Positions 8,744-16,045 of a stretch of DNA of 53,056 nt are shown in pieces (the first letter of the stretch is position 1; each line of letters opens with the position of its first letter). The position numbers and the translations under genes were made by a program. The notes beneath the pieces were generated by a model. It saw only the letters and a list, made by a program, of their open reading frames with translations, searched no databases and was not told the DNA's origin. This DNA comes from UBA4582 sp013204195 (GTDB lineage: Bacteria; Pseudomonadota; Gammaproteobacteria; Pseudomonadales; Azotimanducaceae). The stretch spans positions 1 to 53,056 of the forward strand of contig CAWUUH010000033.1 of assembly GCA_963925735.1 (NCBI GenBank). Direction: 5' to 3'.

Positions 8744-9081
8744 GCATCACTCCAATAGAAAATAGCTACGGGCACATTTGAGCAATCAAACGGGCCCTTG
8801 AATTAATAACATCGGCGATTTTAGCATGAATCACTGAAAGAGAGATTCCCATTCGGAATGGTGGCTATGCAATAGACGCGCCTCGAAGCACCCGTTACAT
8901 AAAAATATATAACTTTCGGGGTTGGCAGATACTAACTTGATACGCCGAAATGCGTAACAAAACACCATACTTGGCAATTTCCTCTTCGCCCAACCTCAGC
9001 ACCGCGCCAATCCAACGATAAACAGGTTAATCAGGCACATCAACTCAGGAATAGAAGCTCAAGCCCCAAGTTAACACCCAC
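8744..9081. other. 338-bp intergenic region upstream of leuC
   Basis: No gene is visible. It should hold the leuC promoter reading leftwards; a dyad at 8849-8861 is the only clear structure. A TAAAAT hexamer on the minus strand near 8818-8823 could be a -10 element, but I see no convincing -35 partner. Confidence 0.5.
8849..8861. promoter_or_regulatory. 13-bp dyad (CCATTCGGAATGG) upstream of leuC
   Basis: CCATTC and GAATGG are perfect inverted arms around a central G, about 106 bp upstream of the leuC GTG. Position and form would suit a LysR-type or other dimeric regulator of the leuC-leuD-cimA run, but no regulator gene is adjacent. Inference only. Confidence 0.3.
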
Positions 9082-9244
9082 CTGTTCTCGTCAGCCTGTG
9101 ATGTTCGGGGTTCAGCGACGCACTGGCTTTGGACTTACAATCACGACCGGCCGAACATGGCCCTGGGCGGTATAACCCCCAAACAGAGGTTGGCCATGGC
9201 GGCCTGACCTCTACTTTTGCAGCAAGTTAAGAATGGGGGAATTA
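9082..9244 (+). mobile_element. Solo 3' end of an IS3-family element (decayed)
   Basis: This segment aligns base for base with 15810-15972 (constant offset 6728), nearly identical from 9121 onwards. It encodes the last residues of an IS3 OrfB (HWLWTYNHDRPNMALGGIT then PKQRLAMAA, stop at 9205-9207) followed by the right terminal sequence CTCTACTTTTGCAGCAAGTTA and a G-run with ATTA. Everything 5' of it is missing, so it is a fragment. It is in the same orientation as the larger IS copy at 14894-15972, giving direct repeats that bracket 9245-15809. Confidence 0.9.
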
Positions 9245-9280
9245 CTGTCTTCAGGTTTAGCGGCTAGACTCACTGTGTAT

Positions 9281-10438
9281 TCAGGCTTGCTGTTTGCGTG
9301 CTCCACCTATCTTTCTGCTCAACCCTAGGAAAGCTAGCACTCCGACAACAAACAGAACAGCCGCAATCAATGGGCGAAATAACACCCAGGCAATGGCAAT
9401 TGTAAACACTGAGAACGTTACAGAGACTAATACCGACACAAAAACGACGCCAGCACCAATAACATCGCCAATAATAGGCACGACATCAGCAAATACTGAC
9501 AAAGGATTTAGTATCATACCGACACCAAAACACATCAACAATAAACCGCCTAAACGCAACCCCCAGGTTAATACCTTGTTACTATCCTGAGCAATTTGAA
9601 ACATTAGCGCTGAATTTTTCTCTCCCATTTCTAACAAATTGATTTCACTGCCTGCCGAGGTGTTATAGGCATATAAGTTATTACCTTGCTGCATTGCTAC
9701 TATTGTCACCACTGATGGCGGGATAGCTTCAAACGTTACTCGCATGTCGCCAACAGCCGGGTTTGATGGATCCTTACCAAAATACAAGGATCCCCCGCTT
9801 TTTTGAGGATGGTAATTTGCTAACGATTCGGGAATCGTGCCATTGTAAGCAACCTCTCTCGCCCCAGATATTTTCGACCTCAAGCTTCCTGAAAGCTGAA
9901 ACACGCCAAAATCAACCTGTTTAGCCTCCATAACCTCGCTACTAAAAGGCATAGTCGATGGATTGCTACGCCCTTGTGGCTGCTTAAAATTACTTGAATC
10001 CTCAAGATTCGTACTCCAAGCCTTGTCATAACTATAACTAGTCATTGTTTTTTCGCTACCACCGAGCTCCTTTTCTTTTTTAGACGAAGTTGTCTCTCGC
10101 CATTGAAACATTTCGACATAACGAGCCAGCTCTAAGGCTTCATTTTCTTCGTGGCCAAATATAGGATCCCTGAGCAGCTCTTTGCTGGTAACCAGCCCGC
10201 TAGCATGAACCAACTTCCCATTATTAGCAGGGTCAACTTCAGAAGTGGCAATTGAAATAACGCTCCCCACCCCCTCTTCTAGCGCTTGAATTCGTTCAAC
10301 TGACCGCCCTTCATTCCAAAACAATAATGGGAAAGCGGCAAGAAATAACAACAGCCCAATAAAAACCCCTTTAATAGACGAGCCAAGTCGGCCGAACCAA
10401 GACTGCTCCGATACTTCAGTATATCTATCGTCTGACAT
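9281..10438 (-). CDS. TMEM43 (LUMA)-family membrane protein
   Basis: 385 aa. A span near residues 24-44 (GVFIGLLLFLAAFPLLFWNEGRSV) is followed by a large hydrophilic domain (about 50-285) and three to four C-terminal spans (about 290-380). The NEGRSV motif after the first helix, the ELARYVEMFQWRE block and the clustered C-terminal helices are the hallmarks of the TMEM43 family (PF07787), best known from the eukaryotic inner nuclear membrane/ER protein but also found in bacteria with unknown role. The start is supported by GAGAG upstream. It lies inside the IS-bounded island and its DNA looks AT-richer than the leu genes. It has the same orientation as the downstream-lying lipoprotein pair but is separated from it by 421 bp of repeats. 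Confidence 0.85.
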   Translation of the reverse strand: MSDDRYTEVSEQSWFGRLGSSIKGVFIGLLLFLAAFPLLFWNEGRSVERIQALEEGVGSVISIATSEVDPANNGKLVHASGLVTSKELLRDPIFGHEENEALELARYVEMFQWRETTSSKKEKELGGSEKTMTSYSYDKAWSTNLEDSSNFKQPQGRSNPSTMPFSSEVMEAKQVDFGVFQLSGSLRSKISGAREVAYNGTIPESLANYHPQKSGGSLYFGKDPSNPAVGDMRVTFEAIPPSVVTIVAMQQGNNLYAYNTSAGSEINLLEMGEKNSALMFQIAQDSNKVLTWGLRLGGLLLMCFGVGMILNPLSVFADVVPIIGDVIGAGVVFVSVLVSVTFSVFTIAIAWVLFRPLIAAVLFVVGVLAFLGLSRKIGGARKQQA

Positions 10439-10859
10439 AAAAAACTCTCAGCATTATCAACAATTTAATGAAGGCTCACGCTTTAATGAGCCCAAACTTT
10501 TCTAGGCTCTATTAATAAATGGGGTCGGGGTAGAATTTACAAATGGCTTACAGCTCATTGTGAGCTAGGTTGGGTTTGTGCTATCGAATTCGCTCATCCC
10601 TTTGTTCTGGTATGCGAAAAGAATTCGAGCTGAACTGGTCCTGAAAAATTGGCCCTGCGTGCCGGCCACTTAAGTACCATGGGATAACTAGTTTTCTGTA
10701 AATTTTACCCCGACCCAAAACATTCTGGGAAAACTAGTTTTCTGTAAATTTTACCCCGACCAAAAACATTTTAAATTTTACCCCGACCCCAAACACATAA
10801 TGGGAAAACTAGTTTTCTGTAAATTTTACCCCGACCCCAAACATTCGACCCAAAACATT
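10439..10859. repeat. Mosaic repeat array, GGGGTCGGGGTAAAATTT type, with AAAACTAGTTTT palindromes
   Basis: Three 46-bp units occur at 10681-10726, 10727-10772 and 10802-10847: GGGA(T/A)AACTAGTTTTC, then TGTAAATTTTACCCCGACC and a short ACATT tail. A partial unit fills 10773-10801. An inverted partial copy (GGGGTCGGGGTAGAATTTAC) stands at 10520-10539, so the ends of the array face each other around 10540-10680. AAAACTAGTTTT is a perfect 12-bp palindrome. The array runs up to the stop codon of the adjacent gene (TAG at 10860-10862). The motif recalls REP-like sequences linked to RAYT transposases in gammaproteobacteria (from memory); no transposase remains here. Confidence 0.8.
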
Positions 10860-12644
10860 CTAATCGCCGCCATAAAGCCCGCTCATGATGTGCTTAAGTG
10901 ATTGGCGGTCGGTTGTCTCGGTCATTAAGTCTTTGAGCGCGGCCTTGGCTTCAGGTAAGTGAGCTGCTTGCTTACTGATTGCCTCTACAGCGGCTCTTCG
11001 GACAACTAGCGCCTCACTGGTGGAGGTCTTCGCTTGGAGTTGGACAATCTCTGTTACCGTAAGATTGCTTTCGCCGAGGCTCGCGATAACGCTACCCAAC
11101 ACCTCCGGCCTGCTTTCTCTTTGCAATCTCGCCGTGAGCAGGCTTTTTGCAGTATCGCTCTTAATCTGCCCCAAGGAGGCTGCAGCTCGTGCACTTAAGG
11201 CGGGTGATTTAGAGCTCAAGAAATCACCAAGTACTTGGGCGCCGGACTGAGAACCCGCATTGCCCAACGCGGTCATCGCGACCATGACCCTCCTTTCGTC
11301 ACCCCCAGAATTCACGCGGTCGACGAGCATGGACTCCAGCCCGCTATCATCGGTTTTCCGCGCAATAATGCCCAGTACCATCAATGTCGAGTCGGCTAGT
11401 TGCTGATCGCTAGGGCTAAGGTTTGAAAGCGCGCTAAAGTCAAGCAATGCTGCCTTCGCTTCAGGCTCAAGTGCATCCGTTGTGTACTTAAGGCCCATGA
11501 TGCCACCGAACCGTGTCTTAGTTTCAAAAAGGTCATCTGCGATGACCTCAGTCAACAATTGACGGGCTTTTTGGCTATTGGCGAGTCCAATTTGTAGCAG
11601 TAATTCTTCCTCAAAATCTTGGGAAAATCCGCTCGCGCCAAGCTCTTGTTTTATCGCTAATAGAAATTCGTCGTTATTAAACAGCAGGGCACGAAGCGAA
11701 TCCGTATCAATATCTGCTAAATCTAAGGCGCTAAGCTGTTCAAGGAACTGCTCAGAACTTGCCAAGGGCTGACGTTTCTCGGGCGGATAAATCGCAGTGA
11801 TATCGATGGGCGTCCAACGCCGAGGATCATGATCAAGCGTCGCAAGCATTAGGTCAGATGGGATTACCGCATCTTTAATGGGTTGAAGACGGGTGGTTTG
11901 ATCGGTAAGAAAGGACATATCTCCGGTCAAGTAGACGGAGACCTTTGACCGGCCTTCAAAATCCTTCATCGCACATCTCAGCTCAATGATCTTTGCTACA
12001 TCTTCCTTGATTTCGGCAGATTCAATGAGCCCGTTACCTTCGGCTGTTCCAAAGCTTTGATAACGCTCTCTGCTTCTGATGACCTGACCTGATATCGGGC
12101 TTTCGTAACGCACTAGTACTGAGCCAACGCTATCCATCTCCGTCACTATGCGCGCTTCCCCGGGCGAGAGGAGCGCGCTAGGAAGGCTGTGTAAAGCCTT
12201 GTAAATAGCGAGGAGACTATCACTGTCATCTGCCTTGAGCTTGGCATTGATGATCTGAGACAGCCAGGCGCCGCTGTTACGATTAATCTGAATCGCAAAT
12301 GGTACTGAATAGAACAGTGGCGCGCTGGCGTCTTCCCCGTTCGTAATAGAGGTACCAACGAGCTGAAAGCCCAGCCAATAACTATCAGGTTCGGAGAGCA
12401 GCTCCCTGCTGAAGAGGATTGCTTCGAGGGCAATGTCAGACCGACTGATGCTGCCAGATTGAGAGGCCAAGACTTGAGTTTGAGCGCTCAGGGTACCAGC
12501 AGAAATGCACATCTCATGGGGAGCCTGAGAGAACCCAGCTGCTCCCCAACACATCGAAATAACCCCTAACGCTAGTCTGAAAAGCTGAAGGCTATTGACC
12601 TTTAAACTGCCTGGACTAGCGCTGATGAGGTAATTTATTATCAT
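10860..12644 (-). CDS. Secreted protein with vitellogenin-N/large-lipid-transfer-like architecture and HEAT-like repeats
   Basis: 594 aa. There is a signal peptide (about 16-40, cleavage after GFSQA). Residues about 45-290 are beta-rich, and residues about 300-594 are alpha-helical with HEAT-like pairs. Several blocks follow the order seen in the N-terminal module of vitellogenin and microsomal triglyceride transfer protein: PFAIQINRNSGAW, then a helix and a KALHSLP block, VTEMDSVGSVLVRYES, RSRERYQSFG, and in the helical part MTALGNAGSQSGAQVLGDF, equivalent to the ALGN.G signature of that family. This suggests a lipid-binding role in the periplasm or outside the cell. It starts 10 bp after the lipoprotein gene and shares its operon. 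The plain alternative is an unrelated HEAT-repeat protein; the beta-plus-helical order argues against that. Confidence 0.6.
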   Translation of the reverse strand: MIINYLISASPGSLKVNSLQLFRLALGVISMCWGAAGFSQAPHEMCISAGTLSAQTQVLASQSGSISRSDIALEAILFSRELLSEPDSYWLGFQLVGTSITNGEDASAPLFYSVPFAIQINRNSGAWLSQIINAKLKADDSDSLLAIYKALHSLPSALLSPGEARIVTEMDSVGSVLVRYESPISGQVIRSRERYQSFGTAEGNGLIESAEIKEDVAKIIELRCAMKDFEGRSKVSVYLTGDMSFLTDQTTRLQPIKDAVIPSDLMLATLDHDPRRWTPIDITAIYPPEKRQPLASSEQFLEQLSALDLADIDTDSLRALLFNNDEFLLAIKQELGASGFSQDFEEELLLQIGLANSQKARQLLTEVIADDLFETKTRFGGIMGLKYTTDALEPEAKAALLDFSALSNLSPSDQQLADSTLMVLGIIARKTDDSGLESMLVDRVNSGGDERRVMVAMTALGNAGSQSGAQVLGDFLSSKSPALSARAAASLGQIKSDTAKSLLTARLQRESRPEVLGSVIASLGESNLTVTEIVQLQAKTSTSEALVVRRAAVEAISKQAAHLPEAKAALKDLMTETTDRQSLKHIMSGLYGGD

Positions 12645-12654
12645 GGTGTTAACC

Positions 12655-14628
12655 CTAGAAACTTACCGTTTTACTGGTGTTTAACAAATCCCAGCTTTTG
12701 TCAAAAAGGGCGCCAGTGCTGTAGAGCGTATAAGTCGCTGTTTTCTTTTTCACCTTGCAGCAGAAATAATATTTTGGGTACTTGGCGTAGAGATAAAATT
12801 TCCCTTGTATCGCTTTTATTTGATTCTGGGCTAAGGCGTTCAAGGTCACATGTCGGTTAAGAATATCGCTGAAGTCAGCTTCGCCAGAAACTCGAAAGGT
12901 TTGCTGGAGAAGTAGCAGATCAGCGCCAATGCCGCCTGACGCAAAACCGACATCCACACCCCCTGTTGCATAGGCATTGAGTGAAGCATAGAACAGATCT
13001 CCGTAGCCGCTAATCACGGCGCCGGTAAGGGCCAAGCCCGCCCCAAAGCCCACCGTTCCTGAAGCGCCTGCTTTAACCTTTATTGGAATTGGGCCAGCAA
13101 AAAACCTTGTTTCAGCAAAGGTTCTTCGTTCTGACCACTGTAGACCCCAATCGCGCGAGATGTCTGTCGACGCGCTATCGCCTTCGTCAATTACCACTTC
13201 CCCGAAGACGCTTACAAACCCTTGGTAACTTGCGCTGGGACTCAGTAGATCGGCTTCAGCAGTGCCAAATGCTTTCGCCAGATTTATACTCTTGCCAAGG
13301 GCATAAGCATTGACCTCAGCGCCGTTGTATATCCTTCCCTTCCCAGCGAGCCCATCAACGCTGTTACTGGATGAGAATGAGATTCCCACGGCAAACTTCC
13401 CTTTATCGCCATAGACTTGGTTAAAGGATCGCTCGAAACTAAACTTCCCCGCATCCCCTGACACGCCGTCAAGCAGGTCCGCATGCGACTGCGTCGTTAT
13501 TAGCGGAGTCGATAGCCCCGCGACGGTCTTTAACGGCATCATCAGAGATCTGCTGCTGGAAAGGTCTGCTGCTTGTACCGAAGCTGCGGCGACAGTGGTC
13601 TCTTCTCCCGGCGTGAAAAACCTGTAGGGCACTTCAAGCTCGAAACTGTTGTTCGCTGGGTTTTCATCCTGCGCGCCTGAAGTTTGCTCAATGCGGAACC
13701 TGAAGGTAGCAACATTTTCTGTCGAAGAGGCGTCGTAGGCGGCGAACAGCGCATCGCGCTGGGCTGGAATGAGGCGAATATCCCAAGGTATATAGTGTAC
13801 CTCGTTTGGTGAAGGCACATCGTAGGGGACCTCGTTAATCCATTCGTCATTCTCCCCTTTCCACATGAATGCGGCTGTTTCAACGCCATTGACTATGACG
13901 TCGACCTGAATAATCGCACTCATGGAATCTGCACCTAATTTCTTGACGTCTATATGGCCGACGACATTAGATTCCCGGGGATCGTCTTCTAGGAGTACAA
14001 CGTTTGAGGCTGTTACGCCGTCAGAGAAAGTGCTTGACGGAGTTTCCAGCAGAATAAAGCCTTCACCGACCTCTGCGTTTTCAATACTCAGGTCGTTAAT
14101 GAAGCTGTCTGTGACCGTGATCACCCTAGTGGTGGGATGATTAAAGTTTTTATTAAAGCCGCGAGAAAGATTATCTTGCAAATCACCATCATTAGTGACG
14201 TTACCTTGAGGATCTACCATAGCGATGATGACGTAGTCTTGATCGCCGATCAGGTTATTTGGCAGGATCAGATCTGCTTGATAACTGGCTAGCCCTGGTG
14301 TAATGGAGTCCACGACAAAGTCGCCGATTTCTTCAGCGGAGGTATCTGCCCCAGCGATCAATAAGTCAAGCTCGCTCACCGGGACAATTTGGAAATCGAC
14401 GATGACATTATCTGCGCTGATTTCTGTGGAGCTGATGGAAAAGCCAAGACTAATGGGTTCACCCTTACGGTAGACCGACTTTTCCGTGTGTGCTATCGAT
14501 GCTAGGGCGATGGTTGGGGGTCCTGGCTCTGGCAGAGTTGGCGCTTCGGGTGAAGAATAATTTTTCCCACAACCGGACAGTAATGTGGCTATAACGACAA
14601 ACAAGAGTGGTGTGCTTATTAGTTTCAT
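12655..14628 (-). CDS. Outer-membrane-type lipoprotein with CARDB-like domains, partner of the lipid-transfer-like protein
   Basis: 657 aa from the ATG at 14628 (GCGGAAA upstream); an in-frame ATG 42 bp earlier would break up the signal peptide. MKLISTPLLFVVIATLLSGC carries a lipobox (L17-S18-G19-C20); Gly rather than Asp follows the Cys, so outer-membrane sorting is expected. Two CARDB/Ig-like domains follow (about 40-160 and 180-345); the second ends in NPANNSFELEVPY. The region 370-600 is glycine- and aromatic-rich beta strand (WSERRTFAETRFFAGPIPIKV, then a GASGTVGFGAGLAL run), and the tail holds a CC pair and many Lys/Tyr. I recognise no named family for the C-terminal half. First gene of a two-gene operon with the vitellogenin-N-like protein, so a surface lipid-handling pair is the best guess. 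Confidence 0.7.
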   Translation of the reverse strand: MKLISTPLLFVVIATLLSGCGKNYSSPEAPTLPEPGPPTIALASIAHTEKSVYRKGEPISLGFSISSTEISADNVIVDFQIVPVSELDLLIAGADTSAEEIGDFVVDSITPGLASYQADLILPNNLIGDQDYVIIAMVDPQGNVTNDGDLQDNLSRGFNKNFNHPTTRVITVTDSFINDLSIENAEVGEGFILLETPSSTFSDGVTASNVVLLEDDPRESNVVGHIDVKKLGADSMSAIIQVDVIVNGVETAAFMWKGENDEWINEVPYDVPSPNEVHYIPWDIRLIPAQRDALFAAYDASSTENVATFRFRIEQTSGAQDENPANNSFELEVPYRFFTPGEETTVAAASVQAADLSSSRSLMMPLKTVAGLSTPLITTQSHADLLDGVSGDAGKFSFERSFNQVYGDKGKFAVGISFSSSNSVDGLAGKGRIYNGAEVNAYALGKSINLAKAFGTAEADLLSPSASYQGFVSVFGEVVIDEGDSASTDISRDWGLQWSERRTFAETRFFAGPIPIKVKAGASGTVGFGAGLALTGAVISGYGDLFYASLNAYATGGVDVGFASGGIGADLLLLQQTFRVSGEADFSDILNRHVTLNALAQNQIKAIQGKFYLYAKYPKYYFCCKVKKKTATYTLYSTGALFDKSWDLLNTSKTVSF

Positions 14629-14961
14629 ATTATTTTCCGCAGCTAATATCAATATTGCCAGCAAGCCCATCCTTTTTTCTTAGAGCGACTATGTATCGTC
14701 CCGCAGAAAAGTTCTTATTACCAATGAACAGAGGAATCAGCTCTTACAGCAGCCAAAAAAAATCCGCATTATTTATCGGATATTTTTAAAAACTAGTCAA
14801 GTGATTTTTTTAAGAGACGGCGAGTCATAAAATTGACTGTGACAAACAGTTAGTGTGGGCGGCGGCGGTGTTGATTTGCAGTAGGTCTTAGGGTGATCCC
14901 CCGGAAAGAAGCCTTGCTCAAAAGTAGAAATTTCTCGTAGTTTTTGCACGGGAGATTCTGC

Positions 14962-15174
14962 ATGAAGACATCAAGGTTTACCGATAGTCAGATACTGGCC
15001 TTCCTGAAACAAGCTGAGGGCGGTCTGCCGGTCCCGGAGCGGTGCCGAGAGCATGGCATGAGCAGCGCGACGCTTTACAAGTGGCGAGCCAAATTTAGCG
15101 GCATGGATGCCTCGTTGAGGGAAAGTGGTAAAGCCATCTTGCAGACGCAAGGTGGCGAAAATACGGGTGGCTGA
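14962..15174 (+). pseudogene. IS3-family orfA remnant (helix-turn-helix)
   Basis: The reading starts MKTSRFTDSQILAFLKQAEG with GGGAG upstream, then VPERCREHGMSSATLYKWRAKF and GMDASL, the standard helix-turn-helix of this OrfA class. After about residue 54 the leucine-zipper part (normally LKELEEENRRLK-like) is gone and the frame ends in unrelated sequence. DNA between orfA and orfB has therefore been lost. Confidence 0.85.
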
Positions 15175-15192
15175 ACGTGAGTTATCTATCCC

Positions 15193-15935
15193 TGCCGCAT
15201 TCTCAGCATCAGTGGAACCTGCTATCGCTACCAGCCAAAGCGCAGTGATGAAAATGCGAAGATAGCGGACTGGCTGATTCGATTGACCCAGCGGCAACGG
15301 AACTGGGGCTTTGGCTTGTGCTTTCTGTACTTACGTAACGTTAAAGGCTATGGCTGGAACCACAAGCGTGTGTACCGAATATACCGGGGATTGGAGCTCA
15401 ATAGGCGGATCAAGCCACGAAGGCGGTTAGTCAGGGAAAAGCCAGAACCGTTTGCAGTACCTGTTGAAATCAATCAGACATGATCGATGGATTTTATGCA
15501 CGACCAACTGGCAGATGGCCGCAGTTACAGGCTGTTCAATGTCATTGATGACTACAATCCTGACGGTCTTGGTATCGACGTAGACCTGTCATTGCCCTCA
15601 TCACATGTCGCCCGCGCCCTGGATCAGATTATTGAGTGGCGAGGGTGATTCGTTGTGACAACGGGCCAGAATACATCAGCGAATCGCTGGCGGAATGGGC
15701 TAGAAATCATGGTATTGAAATTGCGTTCATACAACCTGGTAATCCCCAGCAGAATGTATACGTGGAACGCTACAACCGGACGGTGAGGTATGACTGGTTA
15801 GCACATCGCCTATTCTCGTCGATCCGTGAGGTCCAGGGCTCAGCCAAGCACTGGCTTTGGACTTACAATCACGACCGGCCGAACATGGCCCTGGGCGGTA
15901 TAACCCCCAAACAGACGTTGGCCATGGTGGCCTAA
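15193..15935 (+). pseudogene. IS3-family orfB transposase remnant (DDE)
   Basis: From 15211 the reading GTCYRYQPKRSDENAKIADW runs through RNWGFGLCFLYLRNVKG to PVEINQT, where an in-frame TGA at 15481-15483 replaces the expected Trp before SMDFMHDQLADGR. A frameshift near 15640 (IIEWRG then RVIRCDNGPEYIS) follows, ending at LAMVA. The DDE residues are still readable (D of MDFMH, D of CDNGPEY, E of YVERYN), but no functional transposase can be made without two corrections. Confidence 0.9.
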
Positions 15936-16045
15936 CCTCTACTTTTGCAGCAAGTTATAAAAGGGGGGATTACCCCTCGCCAAATTGAATTCCCCTTGGG
16001 AATCTCAGCAATGCCACAAAGTGTGAAAACAGCAACAGCCCGGGG

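Larger units (their letters stand above)
14894..15972 (+). mobile_element. IS3-family (IS407-like) insertion sequence, inactivated
   Basis: The left end TGATCCCCCGGAAAG...TTGCTCAAAAGTAGA and the complement of the right end (TAATCCCCCCTTTTATAACTTGCTGCAAAAGTAGA) form imperfect terminal inverted repeats. Length is 1079 bp, shorter than the roughly 1.2 kb usual for the group. orfA and orfB are both damaged: sequence is missing at the orfA/orfB junction, there is an in-frame TGA, and there is a frameshift. No clear target-site duplication is visible. Confidence 0.88.

Noticed and set aside
14894..15972. Active insertion sequence
   Set aside because: In-frame stop, frameshift and internal loss in the transposase genes; no clear target duplication.
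15973..16045. TTCCC-CTT-GGGAA hairpin after the cyclase gene as terminator
   Set aside because: The stem is only five bases with a 3-nt loop and no T-run, so it is not a credible terminator.
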